A stretch of DNA of 64,000 nucleotides. Source: Stachybotrys elegans. Lineage: Eukaryota > Ascomycota > Sordariomycetes > Hypocreales > Stachybotryaceae. Positions 9,595 through 21,524 of this stretch are shown in pieces (the first letter of the stretch is position 1; each line of letters opens with the position of its first letter). The DNA lies in assembly GCA_020746835.1 (NCBI GenBank), contig JAGPNK010000009.1, positions 434,001-498,000 on the forward strand, written 5' to 3'. The notes below the pieces were generated by a model. It made no database searches, was not told the origin of the DNA, and saw nothing but the letters and a program-made list of their open reading frames with translations. Made by a program: the position numbers and the translations under genes.

Positions 9595-10626
9595 ATGTCA
9601 GGCGACAATACTGCTGCGTCCAGCTACGCTCCCAAATCCCCGGACCTGTCGTCCTTCTACTCGGCGCGCCCCACCGAACCCGCTCCGCAAACCCAACCAC
9701 CAAGCCACAGCACCCACCACTACCACAATCCCCAATCTGAACATAAATTACACTCTGCACCCTCTGCGCATACTCACGCCCACGCTTCGATCCATCATCC
9801 TTTTCCTCCTCACTCGCGCACTCTCTCTCATCCTCATCCTCTCTCTACCCCTCACTCTCATCCATCATACTACCAGCCTGTGCCCGCCCTCGACCTTGGT
9901 CTCCCCACCAAGCCCGAACACGAATACTCTGCACACGTCCCGGCTCTACACGATCCCTACCAGGTAGCTGTGCCTGCAGATCCTGGTCACCTTCCTCCCA
10001 CAGCAAATCCTTACCACGACGTCCCGTCGCAGCATCAGCAGCAGCCCTACGGATTGCTCTACCCGAACCAGCATCAGCACCAGCACCACTACGCGGGCGC
10101 CGCGAGCTACGGCCTGCCGTTTGCTGCAAATTCTCATCACCCACAACCACCAAACACGGGCGCGTCGGCCAACGCCAACGTCCACGCGTCGCTGCCGTCA
10201 TCCAACATGCCCCCGCGCAAGGCTGCCGCGCCGCCGCCCCCGGCTCCCATAATTGAGCCTTCGCCCGTCCGCACAAAGTTCCCCACGGCCAGGATCAAGA
10301 GGATCATGCAGGCCGACGAAGAGGTCGGCAAGGTCGCTCAGCAAACACCCATCGCGGTCGGCAAGGCACTGGAGCTGTTTATGATCCAGCTCGTATCCAA
10401 GAGCGCAGATGTCGCCAAGGAGAAGGGCTCGAAGCGCGTGACGGCATCCATGCTGAAGCAGGTCGTCGAGACGGACGACCAATGGGACTTCCTCCGCGAT
10501 ATCGTCAGCCGCGTCGAACACGAGAAGGAGGGCAAAGCCAAGGCCAAGGCCGAGAGCGAGAGCGAAGAGGAGGAGCCCGAACCCAAGAAGCGCGGCAGGG
10601 GCGGAGGCAGGCGCAAGAAGTCGTGA
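9595..10626 (+). CDS. BUR6: NC2 alpha / Bur6 / DRAP1-like transcription co-regulator
   Basis: This 343-residue protein has a CBF/NF-Y-type histone fold at about residues 229-305. The fold reads [20 protein letters not shown], then [10 protein letters not shown], then [12 protein letters not shown] and DFLRDIV. This pattern matches NC2-alpha (DRAP1, yeast Bur6), which pairs with NC2-beta (Ncb2/Dr1) to bind TBP on promoter DNA and to repress or tune RNA polymerase II initiation. The tail is acidic ([11 protein letters not shown]) then basic ([13 protein letters not shown]). The first about 228 residues are an unusually long Pro/His/Ser-rich low-complexity region, including HQHQHQHHY. The chosen start gives the SPDLSSFY motif near the N-terminus. 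A later internal Met at 10207 would leave an almost bare histone fold, as in animals, so the true start deserves checking. The related CHRAC/Pol-epsilon subunit Dpb3/Dls1 is the main alternative. Confidence 0.88.
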   Translation: MSGDNTAASSYAPKSPDLSSFYSARPTEPAPQTQPPSHSTHHYHNPQSEHKLHSAPSAHTHAHASIHHPFPPHSRTLSHPHPLSTPHSHPSYYQPVPALDLGLPTKPEHEYSAHVPALHDPYQVAVPADPGHLPPTANPYHDVPSQHQQQPYGLLYPNQHQHQHHYAGAASYGLPFAANSHHPQPPNTGASANANVHASLPSSNMPPRKAAAPPPPAPIIEPSPVRTKFPTARIKRIMQADEEVGKVAQQTPIAVGKALELFMIQLVSKSADVAKEKGSKRVTASMLKQVVETDDQWDFLRDIVSRVEHEKEGKAKAKAESESEEEEPEPKKRGRGGGRRKKS

Positions 10627-12358
10627 TAAAATATGCTGCGCTCAGTCATCCCCTGGCAATACCCAGGCGAGCGCACGCATACATGAAGAACACGATAAGA
10701 ACGAGAGGCAACGGCGTTCAGCGGGCTGGCATTCATTGGCGTTGGGAACTACGGGCTACTGCCACTGCAATAGAGCTGGCGAGGCTTTGGGGAGGATATT
10801 GTTTCTATTGGGCGACCTCGGGTACTGGACTTTTCGAGTTTTCAGATGGTGTGAAATCAAAAATATTAGGACATGTTGGTCCGAACACCCACACGCGCTT
10901 GAGCCTGATCCCACATCAACCCGTGCTGTCACGGCGTGTCGAGCCTTGAATAGAAGGAAAGTATGCCAATGGCACGTGAAACAACGACATCAGTCCGGAG
11001 GCTCTTCTCGGAAACGGCTCCAGGGCGCATGGCGGCCGGGACCTTGTTCGTTCCACTCGTCGCTGGCGAACCAGACATCAGCCAACTCCCAACGCTGATG
11101 TTAGGTCAGAGTCAGACCAAGATGGCCCGCGTGAAACCGGCCGGGTGTTGAGGTGCGCCAAGACCAGCGAGACCCTCACCATTCAACACATCAGACATTG
11201 ATCCTAGACAAAACAGCTATGCTACTTGGACGTACCACAAACCTGAGGCGCGACCAGCCGCGGTAGGGCGCATGCCTCTCGCTTAGACAGTGTAATAATA
11301 GACCCGTTTTCAAGACGTATTTCGCACCCCTTTGTTTGCTTTTTTGTAGTGGTGTTTTTCTTCTCTCCCTTTTGGGTATTCTTTCCCCCCGTCTCTTGTC
11401 TCGCTGTACTGTCTCGACTCCCTGGATATAGCAAGTCCGGCGGGGTAAATCCTCAGGTAAATAAATCAAAGGGAAGTGAGATGGGGACTTTGGCTCTGGC
11501 TCGCACTGAACTGGCAACATGGCACACAACCGTACCTATTATGCGGCGGCGGGCTTATGCAGAGCCGCTTTAACTGCCCTCCCAGCCGTTCGTTCCGGCA
11601 CCCCTCAGACCCGTCCACCTCTGCTCCGAGCTGTTTTTCAATGCTGGGCAGGAGCTAAAAGCGGCATTGCGCAAAATTTACCAATCACGGCCCTCTGCCA
11701 AGCCCATTGTCTGCGGTATAGAACACACCGTGTGGCTCACGGCTTCCGTTTAGCAGAGTTTTAGTGGGAAGGGACCTAGCTGCACCCGCCTGAGCGTGGC
11801 CCCTGAACCGCTAAGATTAGCCGCTAAGCGTCGAGAGGGGCGCCCCAAAAGCCCCCTCCCACATCGGCGCTGCGTAGAACCGTCCGCCACGAGGACGAGG
11901 ACCGGCTGGTCTTGAGCCTTGACAGGACGAAATAAGGACAGGACACACTTTCGGACAGTGCTGCCCCATCCTTTCCCCCAGCACTACCTACCTACTACAT
12001 ACAGCACAGGCGCGAATTCGATCCTCCACCAGCTGTTACATACCTGTCCAGTCCGTACCTACCTTACCTACATACATACATTACCTTACTTTTTATCCTC
12101 CCCTCCTTGATACTTTCGAGCTCCGTCATCCCGCCTGCCAGCTTCCTCCCGCCCTGCCCGAGTCCGCGCTTTCGACAGTCCGATTCGATTCGAACCAGCT
12201 CCGTCCTTCTGCGTAGCCTTGCTTCCCAGCCATGCGAACCCCTCTTGCTGCAACTCCTCGTCCCCTTGCAAGCTAGATGAGGCACCGCTAAACTTGTCCC
12301 TTGCTGTCGCTCGTCGCTCGTTGCTCCTTCACCACCCCACGTTACAACCCATTCCCAA
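10627..12358. promoter_or_regulatory. intergenic region upstream of Pik1
   Basis: About 1.7 kb lie between NC2-alpha and Pik1 (both plus). A doubled CCGCTAAG motif occurs at about 11809-11827, and a dense TACCT/TACAT tract lies at about 12053-12090, a leader-like feature also seen before other genes in this window. No open frame has recognisable domains. The 3' part (from about 11980) is probably Pik1 5' UTR. Confidence 0.4.
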
Positions 12359-15300
12359 ATGTCGTGGGACCTGCTGCAAAGATTCCTCGAATCCGATGTC
12401 TTCAATTCGAATCCCTTCCTCCCCGTCTCCTACCTTTCGTGAGTGCACCCTCGCCCTCGTGCTGCCTCGGCCAGACCCAGCCCAGCCCTCAGCGCATACT
12501 TCACGCAGCCTGCTTACCGTACCGTCGCCAGCCGCTATGCTGACCATGTCGGCATCCACTACGTGCTGTGCAACAAGTTGCGGCAGTTCCCCTACGAGGA
12601 CATCGAATTCTTCCTTCCGCAGCTATGCCACCTTATAATCAGCGTCGATAATGAGTCAATGGCCCTCGAGGAGTTTCTCCTCGACCTCTGTGAGGAGTCT
12701 GTTACGGCCGCCCTATTGGTACGTCCTCAGGGGGCTTCGCTTCTCCCAGCTTTGCAGCTCCGTCCCGATCAGCCACTTACTGAGCTACGCCTCTGCAGAC
12801 CTTCTGGCTCTTCCAGACCTATCTTCATGACCTCTCACCGAACCCTCAATCCGGTGCCTTCCAGACCTGTCGACGAGTCTACAACAAGGTCCAGCACATC
12901 GTTTTCGGCCTGGCGGACTCTGGCCGCCATGAGAAGATCAAGGAGAATGTGCTGCCTGTCACCGTTCTGTCAAGCTTCGTCCTGGCCAGCATCGCCTTGC
13001 CCATGATACCACAGTGGGCCGGTCCCCTTGCTGTAGCCCAAGCGCGGAAGCCCCAGCCCGAGATCGATCAAGCTGCCGAAACCAAAGAAGCACTCAACGA
13101 TACCCCAAAGCCTCCGGCAAGAGCTCATACCGTCAGCGCCGCTACGTCCAAGTCGAAGCGCGCCAAGGAGGCTCGAACCTCGAGTGCGCCAAACACGAGC
13201 TCCGATAGTCGACCGCATACGCCTCGAGCCAGCTCCTATACATCTTCCCAGATCCCCACGATCCAGGCGACAGAGCCAGCCGCCGAGCCCAAGAAGCCAT
13301 CGGTTCTTGAGCTGCAATCCTTGGAGGCACGGTTGAGCACTGCATCGTTGCCTCTTCCATCCCCGCGCCTTGCCACCAGGCCTGCTACGCCTGTTTCCGC
13401 GGGCATCCCTCTACGGCCGGCTGAAGGCATTCACAGGAGGCATTCTCACCACTCGAAGGCTCTCCTAAACTCGAATGAGCTGACGACGACCGAAAAAACG
13501 AGACTCCTGAGACAGAACTACTTTAGGTGCCAGACTCAGTTTCTTACGGCATTGGAAGGGATCTCGAACCGGCTTGTGATTGTGCCGAAGCCTGCCAGGC
13601 TGAGTGCTCTTCGGGCGGAGCTTGCCCTGGTATCTCAAGACCTGCCCGCCGAGGTGGATATTCCCATGCTCTGTCCTCCGACCTTGATAGACGGGTCTCC
13701 TGGACAAAGCAGACACCACAGGATCGTTCGCCTGAACCCCGCCGAGTCGACAGTTCTCAACAGTGCAGAAAAGGTGCCCTACCTGCTGATGATTGAGATT
13801 CTTCGAGATGACTTCAGCTTCGACCCCGAGACCCCTGAAAACCAGCGTCTGCTCACCACGTTGATGACCGACAATGGATCTTCACGGAGAATATTCGACA
13901 TTTCATCCGACACGCCAAGGGTGCCTCAGGTGATGCACTCGCCGGAGCCCGTCATTGACAGCGTCTTTGAGCCAACTTCAGGGGACCTGGGGAGCTCGCC
14001 GCTTCTTAGACCCTACGACGAAGAGCCGCCTGCCAGGTATTCCCCCAAGGTCGTCCAGGTGCAGAACCCTCAGCGCCTCTCTAGCGGCGCCACAACCTCC
14101 TCAACGGCCCTGGATGCTACTACTCCTCGTACGTCGGGAGCGTCTAACTCGGGAACCACTAGCCCTGCCCCGGGACGAAAGATGACAATCACGCTCCCTC
14201 GCAACACCTCGGCGGACCAGCCCGATTTCTCGGCCCTGGCCACGCACATGAGAACAGCCTCTCAAATGCTGGCGCAGCTCGACGCTACCAGTGGAAAGCG
14301 CCCGAAGCATGAGGTTGCGGCGATCAGAGCCAAAATTATTGCGAGTATGCAGAGCATGGAGGAACAGAGCTTCGACATGGATGATCAAGGCCCGACCTTT
14401 GATACCATCATTGCCAAGACGGGCGCTGGCGCCCTGCCCGCCGAGAATCTAGACCTCGATGAAGAGGCGCCCCCTGTGGATTCTACCATTAACGCCAGCG
14501 CCGGCAGAGACAGGATGGAGAACGATATCAAAACTGGCGGCGTGCAGCGTCGGGGCGACCGCGATGACCCTAGTGCGGCAGTCTTCGGAGAGGCCTGGGA
14601 GGCAAAGAAAGAACGCGTGCGCAAATCATCTCCATACGGATGGATGAAGAACTGGGATTTGGTCAGTGTGATTGTCAAGACCGGCTCCGACCTGCGGCAG
14701 GAGGCCTTTGCATGTCAACTCATTCAAGTTTGCCACAGGATTTGGGTGGATGCGGGTGTCAATGTGTGGGTGAAGCTCATGCGGATATTGGTCACTGGCG
14801 AATCTTCGGGTCTCATTGAAACTATTACGAATGGTGTTTCTCTTCATTCGCTGAAGCGAAGTCTTACCTTGGCCTCGATTGAGTCTGGAACCAACCCTCG
14901 ACGTCGTATTGCGACCCTCAAAGACCACTTCCTGAAGGCATTTGGCCAGCCCGATAGCGAGCCGTACAGGGCAGGTGTGGACGCTTTCAAGCGATCGCTG
15001 GCTGCGTACAGCATTATTTCGTACGTGCTGCAGTTGAAGGACCGCCACAATGGCAATGTTCTCATCGACAGTGAGGGGCATATTGTCCACATCGATTTCG
15101 GCTTCATGCTTTCCAATTCGCCTGGCTCTGTTGGGTTCGAGGCTGCTCCTTTCAAGCTAACGCACGAGTACGTGGATGTGCTTGGTGGCGTCGAGTCCCA
15201 GGATTATGAAGACTACAAGAAGCTGTGTAAACAGGCGTTCCAAGGTTAGTATGGAGTCATCAACTCGGCGACCCTATAGATGGCTAATCCTCCAATTTAG

Positions 15301-15594
15301 CCCTCCGTCGTTCCGCGGATAACATCATTGATCTCGTGGCGATGATGGGGCTGGACTCAAAGATGCCTTGCTACGCAGTGGGTGTAACGCAAACCACATA
15401 TGCACTGCGACAACGGTTCCAGCTACACCTCAGCGCCGACGAAGCTGAGCAGTTTGTGGAGACTGACCTGATTGCCAAGTCGTATGGCAGTTACTACACG
15501 CGATTGTGGGTTAATCCTAACACAATGACTTCCCATTCGTACTAACAGAGACAGATACGATACATTCCAATATCGAACCCAAGGCATTTACTAA
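12359..15594 (+). CDS. PIK1: phosphatidylinositol 4-kinase Pik1 (PI4K III beta type)
   Basis: This lipid kinase makes PtdIns4P at the Golgi and nucleus and is needed for secretion. Five exons are inferred: 12359-12438, 12532-12718, 12799-15244, 15301-15505 and 15555-15594, giving 985 residues. Introns are 93, 80, 56 and 49 nt, all GT-AG. The N-terminus (MSWDLLQRFLES, then QFPYEDIEFFLPQLCHLI) is the conserved helical lipid-kinase-unique region. The middle is Ser/Pro-rich. The C-terminal kinase domain (about 690-985) has VIVKTGSDLRQEAFACQLI (ATP site), catalytic LKDRHNGN (Asp about 837) and HIDFGFM (DFG Asp about 855). The last exon encodes only YDTFQYRTQGIY after a completed Leu codon, matching the usual kinase C-terminus. 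Without removing the 49-nt intron the frame ends early at 15545. Frq1 (NCS-1) is the expected activator in yeast, but none is encoded here. Confidence 0.97.
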
Positions 15595-16672
15595 ATACCA
15601 CACTGCACGATTGTATGTGGGGCTGTCTTGTTGAACAAAGAGACAGGTTATGATGAAGCACTTTTGAGCATATGAACGGCTGTTCCCCCCAGACCCCGGC
15701 CACATTGTTGGATGAGATGTGAATATCAAGACAAGTGGCGGCATATGGGACCGGGGGCCTTTGGCAGCATTCCGGCATCTGAGCGGCGTTGGGTGGGCAT
15801 TTACATAGATTCAAGGTGGTAGTGGCGTGCACAGCAGCTGTTATTTGGTCAGGGGCACTCTGACCAAGTAACCTGGTGTGGGCTTAGGGGCGATATGTAT
15901 ATCACATCATTATCGGTCCAGACAGGCCCTGGTTTGACCTGACGAGAGTGGGGGAGGCTGGCATATTTGTAGATGTCGAATATGGAGTGGCATAATCTTA
16001 GAGATATGAACTTCTTGGGCAGAATACTTGATGCACCGTACTCGATATAGCGGCCGCCCTTCCGCTTCATTGGTGAATGTCCTATCCCTCGGCACAGGCC
16101 GCATTCCACGCCTTACATACATACGTCCAGAGTGTCTCGTTTGATACAGTACGTGCCGGACAGGCAATGGGTCAGTGCCGATGAGACAACCACGAGAAGA
16201 TGCATTCAAACCACGTTGTATTCTGTTTAATCTCAACATCCGCTGTTCCTCACCAACCCGCCCTCTGCGCTACAAGAACACTCCCCAGCATCACAGTGAA
16301 ATAGACCAAAAAGACATACTGATTTAAACAGGGTAGCGGAGCCGTATATGGTTGTCATCCCACAAGCAACATTTTCACGACTCTAGGGTAGGTCTACAAT
16401 CAAGCAAGGGGTCGGAGAAGCAATGATTCAATTGTATTCTTTATACTTATTCTACAACACGTCGCCATCTCTTATGTGGCCACGTACCTATGTATATGCA
16501 CCTCCGGCCCTGACTGTTTGATCCGGCATATTTTCCTCCTCGTATCGCAGCCAAGCCAACATCAACTACACGGAATAAATGACCTTCAACAGGAACGGTC
16601 GCCTGCCTTTCCGCCGACAGACACGCACTTGCATCGCTCTATATGAGAGAGGTATGCACGTGCGTGACACAA
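15595..16672. other. convergent 3' flanks of Pik1 and RING gene
   Basis: This 1.08-kb interval between convergent stop codons should hold both 3' UTRs and terminators. It is somewhat AT-richer than the flanking exons, and I see no gene, tRNA or strong repeat in it. A few CATACATACGT-type strings occur, for example near 16116-16126. Confidence 0.4.
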
Positions 16673-19653
16673 TCAACCCCAGCGATCACCCTCACGCTCA
16701 GCTTCCAGCCTTCGCATGCGCTCCTCTTGATCGCCATGGTCGATCGTCTCGCTGCGCCGACCCGTCCTGCGACCTTTGCGTCCGGCCCCGTCGTCCTCGG
16801 TGTCGTCGCGGCTGCGCTTGGCTCCAGCTAGGCCGGCAAGCCCAGCCCTCCGCTGGGCCTCCTTGAGCAGCCGCTCCCGATTGCGGGCCTCGCGCTCCAG
16901 CGTGTGTGCATCCTTGCCTGGGGCCCCTTTGCCGGAACCGCCGCCGAGTGAAGACTGCGATACTCGTCGGTCATGGCCGTCTGCGTCTCTAGAGTTGGAT
17001 CCCCGAAGGTCGGACCCGCGTGGGCCTGAAGGAGGCTTGGTGTCCTCTCTGGGCTTATCTCTCTCCCGCTCTGCCGGAGTAGATCTACCGTCCACCGAGT
17101 GTCTTCTACTGCCACTTTCGTGCCTGTAATCTCGGTCACGATCCCTATCGCGGTCCCTGTGACGGTCCTTCCGATCCCTCCTGTCTTTGTCACGGTCTCT
17201 CTCGCGATCCTTGTCACGACGTTTGGAGTGTTCGTAGTCTCGGTCACGGTGCGACCGATGACTCGATCGTTTGCGATCATCTTCGCGGGCTTTGTCCTTG
17301 TCCCTGTCCCTCCGCTTGTCGTAGTCCCGGTCGCGGTCTCTATCCTTGCGACTGCGGTGGCTTGACCTTTTGGAGTCATCGGGAGACGCCGAGCGGGATC
17401 TCTCAGTGTACCTGTCATCCCGAGATCGATCATCCCTCGACCGAGAGGGCTCATCATCGTCATCGTAATGAGAATGCCTGTGGGATTTATGCTTCTTGCG
17501 ACGATAACTGTCCTCGTCGTTATCGCCCGGGGACTCAGAGCGTTGTCGCCTGCGATGGTGGGAGCTGCGATGACCTCGGCTCCGGCTTCTACTGGTAGTC
17601 TTCGATCTCGACTGCGAGTGCTCGCGGCCCCTATCCTGCACGTCCGGCTCCGTCTTATTTTGGCCCTCAGAATCTCGAGGCTGCCCTGAGCCGCGACGGC
17701 CCTGGGATGTGGCGTCTCCTCCTCGCTCGCCCTTGGGAGAACTACTCCTGGAGCGGGCTGATACTGCTGGGCCTGAGGAGTTGGGGGCATTCGACTTGGA
17801 CACATCATCTCCCACCTGGAAGCCTCGGGCTCGAAGGTTGTGCAGACTAGTGTTTGGTAGGCCCTGCCTCATCGCCTTTGGACCAGTCGGGGCGTTCAAT
17901 GGCACATCAGGTACTGCCAATACTGATCGGATAGCTCCGTGCCCATTCCCATGGTGGGCGTTGCTGGCGTTAGCTGGACCTTTGGGTGGCTGTTGCCCAG
18001 GATGAGACACATCATCTGCCTCATTGCCTGTGGCATCACGAGATGGTGGAGCGTTGGGGTCCTTATGGGCCTCATCTTGATTATCACCGTTGGTCGCGGC
18101 ACTGCCACCGTCTTGGTTGTCATGAGAAGCGACATCGCGCCCAAACTCATCGACTTGCCTGCCACCATCCTTCTGGTCGCCCTGTGATGTCTGCTGCTGC
18201 TGCTGCTGCTGCGGCTGGCTGGCGACACCGGGTTCTTGTGAGTAATGAGCCGTATCCTGGACGTTTGCATTACCACCGTACTGATAGCCGCCTCGTCCGT
18301 AGCCGCCGTAGAAGCCGCGCCCGCGCCCACGGCCACGCCCGTAGCCGCGGCGGTAGTCATTGAAGTGATGGCCGTAATTACCTTGATTGTATCCTGTCTG
18401 GAAGCCTGAGTTATAGTTCCCAAAATCACCAGCTCCCATGGCAGGACCACTTTGATTGTAATTATTCTGGTCGAAATTCCACGTCTGTGAACTGTTCCAG
18501 TTATTATTGGAGTCTTGACCGTATCCTCCTCCGTAGCCTCCCATGCCGTTCATGCCCATGCCTTGAAAGCCACCGTTCATGTACATGTTCTGCATCGTCA
18601 TCGGGTCCATGCCCATTCCTGGCATATCTGATTCACACACGTCAGTCGCATGGTGGTGGAAAGGCGGCAATTTGACCGAGAGGGACTCACTCATCATTGG
18701 GAAGCCGCCGAAGCCGTTGGCACCCATGCCGTTCTGCATAGCCATCATCATTTGCATTTGGTTGAAATCAGCACCGCCGGCGGCAAAGCCCATGTTGGAG
18801 AATCCTCCATTCATAGGACCCGGGCCATAGCCCTGTTGGCTATCGGCTTCATTGTCGTCGGCGGTGGCATTGGGGTCGGATTCCTCGGTGGTCTTCTCCT
18901 CGTCTCCCTGGTCTGGACGAGCGACATCATCTTCGGCGGTCTCGCCGCTCAGGGGCGCATTCTGCTCGACGGCTTCAGTGGGTTGGCTCTGTAGGCTTGT
19001 TAGAAAGAGAACAAGGACCATTGCTTCCAGTCACCATACCTCTTGAGCTTCTTGAGCCACAAGTGGCGCGTGGGATTCCTTGCTGGCAGGATCCGAACCC
19101 TCCGCGGGCTCACTCTCCTTGGCGTCTGTTTGAGCAGGCCCAGTTTCGGATGCTGAAGCAATCGGCAACTGTGGCTTGGCCGGCTCAACAGGCGTAGGAG
19201 GGAGGGAGTCCTTCGAATCCTTGGAGCGGCCCGCTTCACGCTTCTTCTCTGCCGTACGGAGGAAGACCCGAATCGTGGTTCGCAGTGACTTATTCGGGAT
19301 GCAATCTTCGGCAGAGAGTGGCGAGTGCTCGCAGACGGGGCACGAGGGCGGAAGATTCGATTGGCCTACGCCAGGTCAGTACGATGCCACAAGCGCCAGA
19401 ACCAGGGGTAGAGTTTACATGTTTCGCAAATAGCTTGCTCGCAGCATGGTAACCGGAAGGCGTTTATGGCAAGCTTGCTGCAGATAGCGCAGCGAAGCTT
19501 GATGGGAATGTCGTCCTGCGAGAGCGAGCTGCAGGCAACTGGTTAGCATGAGACGTCCAAGACCTCCAGGCTGCACATAGGCAGCCAGAGGGGATGGCGA
19601 GCTCTGACGTACCTGATGAGCTCGGCCTGCGCCTCGGTAATCGACGAAGCCAT
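16673..19653 (-). CDS. RBBP6/Mpe1-type RING protein with RGG and RS-rich tail
   Basis: Five exons are inferred: 19613-19653, 19419-19528, 19040-19365, 18691-18988 and 16673-18627, giving 909 residues. Introns are 84, 53, 51 and 63 nt. The N-terminus carries an all-cysteine RING: C27-x2-C30, the double cysteine of LPCCEQAICETC (42-51), then C59-x2-C62, followed by IPNKSLRTTIRVFL. That spacing and the Pro-Cys-Cys core resemble RBBP6/Mpe1 RING domains, which take part in pre-mRNA 3'-end processing and ubiquitin ligation. Next come an acidic region, a Gly/Met/Asn-rich segment, an RGG-like stretch (GYGRGRGRGRGF), a CAG-encoded glutamine run, and a long RS/RD-rich domain (for example KDRDRDRDYDKRRDRDKDK). 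No DWNN or CCHC domain is present. Human RBBP6 also has an RS-like tail, so a nuclear RNA-processing role is inferred. The 63-nt intron at 18628-18690 has no stop and is a multiple of three, so it could be retained in frame. Confidence 0.8.
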
Positions 19654-20678
19654 GTCAAGGCTCAACTTCAAGGAAGCTGGATGAACCTCATCGGAGACGA
19701 AGCAGCAATAACGATGCACGCCCACCAATATAAGTACTGGATAAAACTGAAGTGAACAACACACTGCTGCGCTCGTGACACCAGGCAGACGTACGTCTCG
19801 CGCCGCAGAGCAACCGATCGCGCAGAGGTGACGAGAGAGTTTGCTGTTGCAGCACAGGACGCCTCGCTTCTCCGATTCTTGAGTGAATGGTTGAGGAGTT
19901 TGACGCGCCTAAAAGAAAATTGTGGAGCAGCATGTACTATAGCTACCCGCGACCATTGAGCATGTCATAAAATGATGGTTGGCAAACCAAACCAAGGTGA
20001 AGGCAATCAGAAAAGTGAGGCTAGCATAAATATTACCTAATCAGGCCACCACTTTAGATCCGCGAAGCCCTTCAACCATCAGATCAGATCTCATGGGCAC
20101 TGTAGGTATCAGCTGGTGACATGGTGTGTTAGGCTTCATCAATACATACATGGTCACGTGCTATAAAATGGAACATAAAAGTCGACGTCGACGTCAGCGT
20201 GCAGGCGGCGCTGGAAGACGGAATGCTTGTTGCAGCTGCATACCGGCGGCATGCTACCAGGCGGAGATGCTTAAATGGCTGCCTGGCAATTGGGCTGGAT
20301 GGGCGGAAACAGGGCATATAAACGAATCACGGATGTCCTCCAAACCAGGATCAAAGCAGCAGGTAGACAATAGGAGCGAGGCTGGCAAAAGTTGATTGGT
20401 CCGAGTAAATCATCGTGTGAGAAAGTAAACAATAATCTAGGTAGCTAAGTATGAGGAGGACGAGATAATAGGTAGGTTAGAAACAAGACAAGCCAAGCCA
20501 AGGCAAAGAGCATGCGAGACGACACAAGGATTACAGGCAATTGTAAAAGCCCCCAGTCCCCCCGAGACCCAAACTGACTCCCAAAAGCGCACGCTGCGGT
20601 TTCGACTCAAACCGACCTTTAGTGCGCTGAACAAGTGACCCAAATCCCCTTCATCCCTTCATCGCTGCCATCCTTCCG
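19654..20678. promoter_or_regulatory. intergenic region between RING gene and Rab5
   Basis: This 1.03-kb interval holds the RING-gene promoter (minus strand) and the Rab5 3' flank. It contains a CACGTG E-box followed at once by TATAAAA (20155-20168) and overlapping GTCGAC/GACGTC palindromes at about 20181-20196 that include a CREB-like TGACGTC on the minus strand. A second TATAAAC lies at 20317-20323. No gene is recognisable. Confidence 0.4.
20155..20168 (+). promoter_or_regulatory. E-box plus TATA-like pair
   Basis: CACGTG (20155-20160) is followed one base later by TATAAAA (20162-20168) on the plus strand. The pair looks like a compact promoter but points towards the 3' end of the Rab5 gene, where no plus-strand gene is evident. 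It may drive a noncoding or antisense RNA, or be coincidental; the E-box itself is symmetric and could serve the RING gene. Confidence 0.25.
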
Positions 20679-21524
20679 CTAGCACGCACATCCGTCCTTG
20701 GCTCCGGCGTCTCTTGGACCTCCCAAGGTCACTCGCTGCTCCTCTGTGCTCCTGCCGGCCCCGGCTGCCGTGGCATTCCTCTGCGCGCTCTTCAACGACG
20801 TCTCGGGGATGGCGTTGGCGATGGCCGTGAAGACCTCTGATACGTTGTGGCCAGTCTTGGCACTCGTCTCGAAGAAGAGCAGGCTCTCTTCCTCGGCGTA
20901 CGTCTTGGCCTCTTCCGTCGATACCTTGCGTGCGTCACCCGAGTCCTGTCCGTCGTCGTCGTCTTCGCCGTCGGCAGGGGCCGGGTCGTTGGTAAGGTCG
21001 AGCTTGTTTCCGACGAGAGCGATAACGATACCGGGAGATGCTTGTCGTTGCAGCTCAGCAACCCAGTGCTTGGCCTTGATGAGGGAGGTGGGCTTGGTCA
21101 GGTCGTAGACGACGAGAGCAGCTTGGGCGTTGCGGTAGTACATGGGCGCCAGCGAGGCGAAGCGCTCCTGGCCGGCTGTGTCCCAGATCTCGAACTTGAT
21201 GGTGCGGGTTGGGAGATTGCATTTTTGGGTCAAGAAGGCCGCTGTCGGAGTTTGGTCAGCGCATTCTAGAGACGAGAGATTCCCGACGGGGCCATGGGCA
21301 GCGCAACATACCACCAATAGTGGGCTCCTTGTTTTCCTGGAAATCGTTGTTGACAAATCGCAGCACGAGCGAAGACTGTTGTCGCATCGGTCAGCAAATG
21401 ATGGCGGATGGGTGGATGGAGGGACGGCAAGGCGCGAGGTTTTTGTTACCTTTCCAACCGCTGCTTCACCGAGCAGCACCAGCTTGACGCTACTGCTGGG
21501 CTTGGGAGCACCGGAATCAGCCAT
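20679..21524 (-). CDS. VPS21: Rab5-family endosomal GTPase (Vps21/Ypt5)
   Basis: This 233-residue small GTPase controls early-endosome tethering and fusion. Exons are 21450-21524, 21313-21375 plus base 21312, and 20679-21241, so exon 2 spans 21312-21375; introns are 74 and 70 nt. All nucleotide-binding motifs are present: GEAAVGKSS (19-27, split by intron 1), EPTIG switch [12 protein letters not shown] and ETSAK. The [15 protein letters not shown] segment is typical of Rab5. An acidic insert ([16 protein letters not shown]) lies after the NKLD motif, as in other fungal Rab5 proteins. The end, CAC, is a CXC geranylgeranylation site. Divergent KRI1 begins 686 bp away. Which of several fungal Rab5 paralogs this is cannot be decided here. 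Confidence 0.96.
   Translation of the reverse strand: MADSGAPKPSSSVKLVLLGEAAVGKVTKTSRLAVPPSTHPPSFADRCDNSLRSCCDLSTTISRKTRSPLLVVCCAAHGPVGNLSSLECADQTPTAAFLTQKCNLPTRTIKFEIWDTAGQERFASLAPMYYRNAQAALVVYDLTKPTSLIKAKHWVAELQRQASPGIVIALVGNKLDLTNDPAPADGEDDDDGQDSGDARKVSTEEAKTYAEEESLLFFETSAKTGHNVSEVFTAIANAIPETSLKSAQRNATAAGAGRSTEEQRVTLGGPRDAGAKDGCAC

Noticed and set aside
16828..17808. 326-codon alternative minus-strand frame inside the RING/RS gene
   Set aside because: Frame-shifted reading of the repetitive RS/RD-coding region; the main frame is longer and joins correctly to the RING exons.
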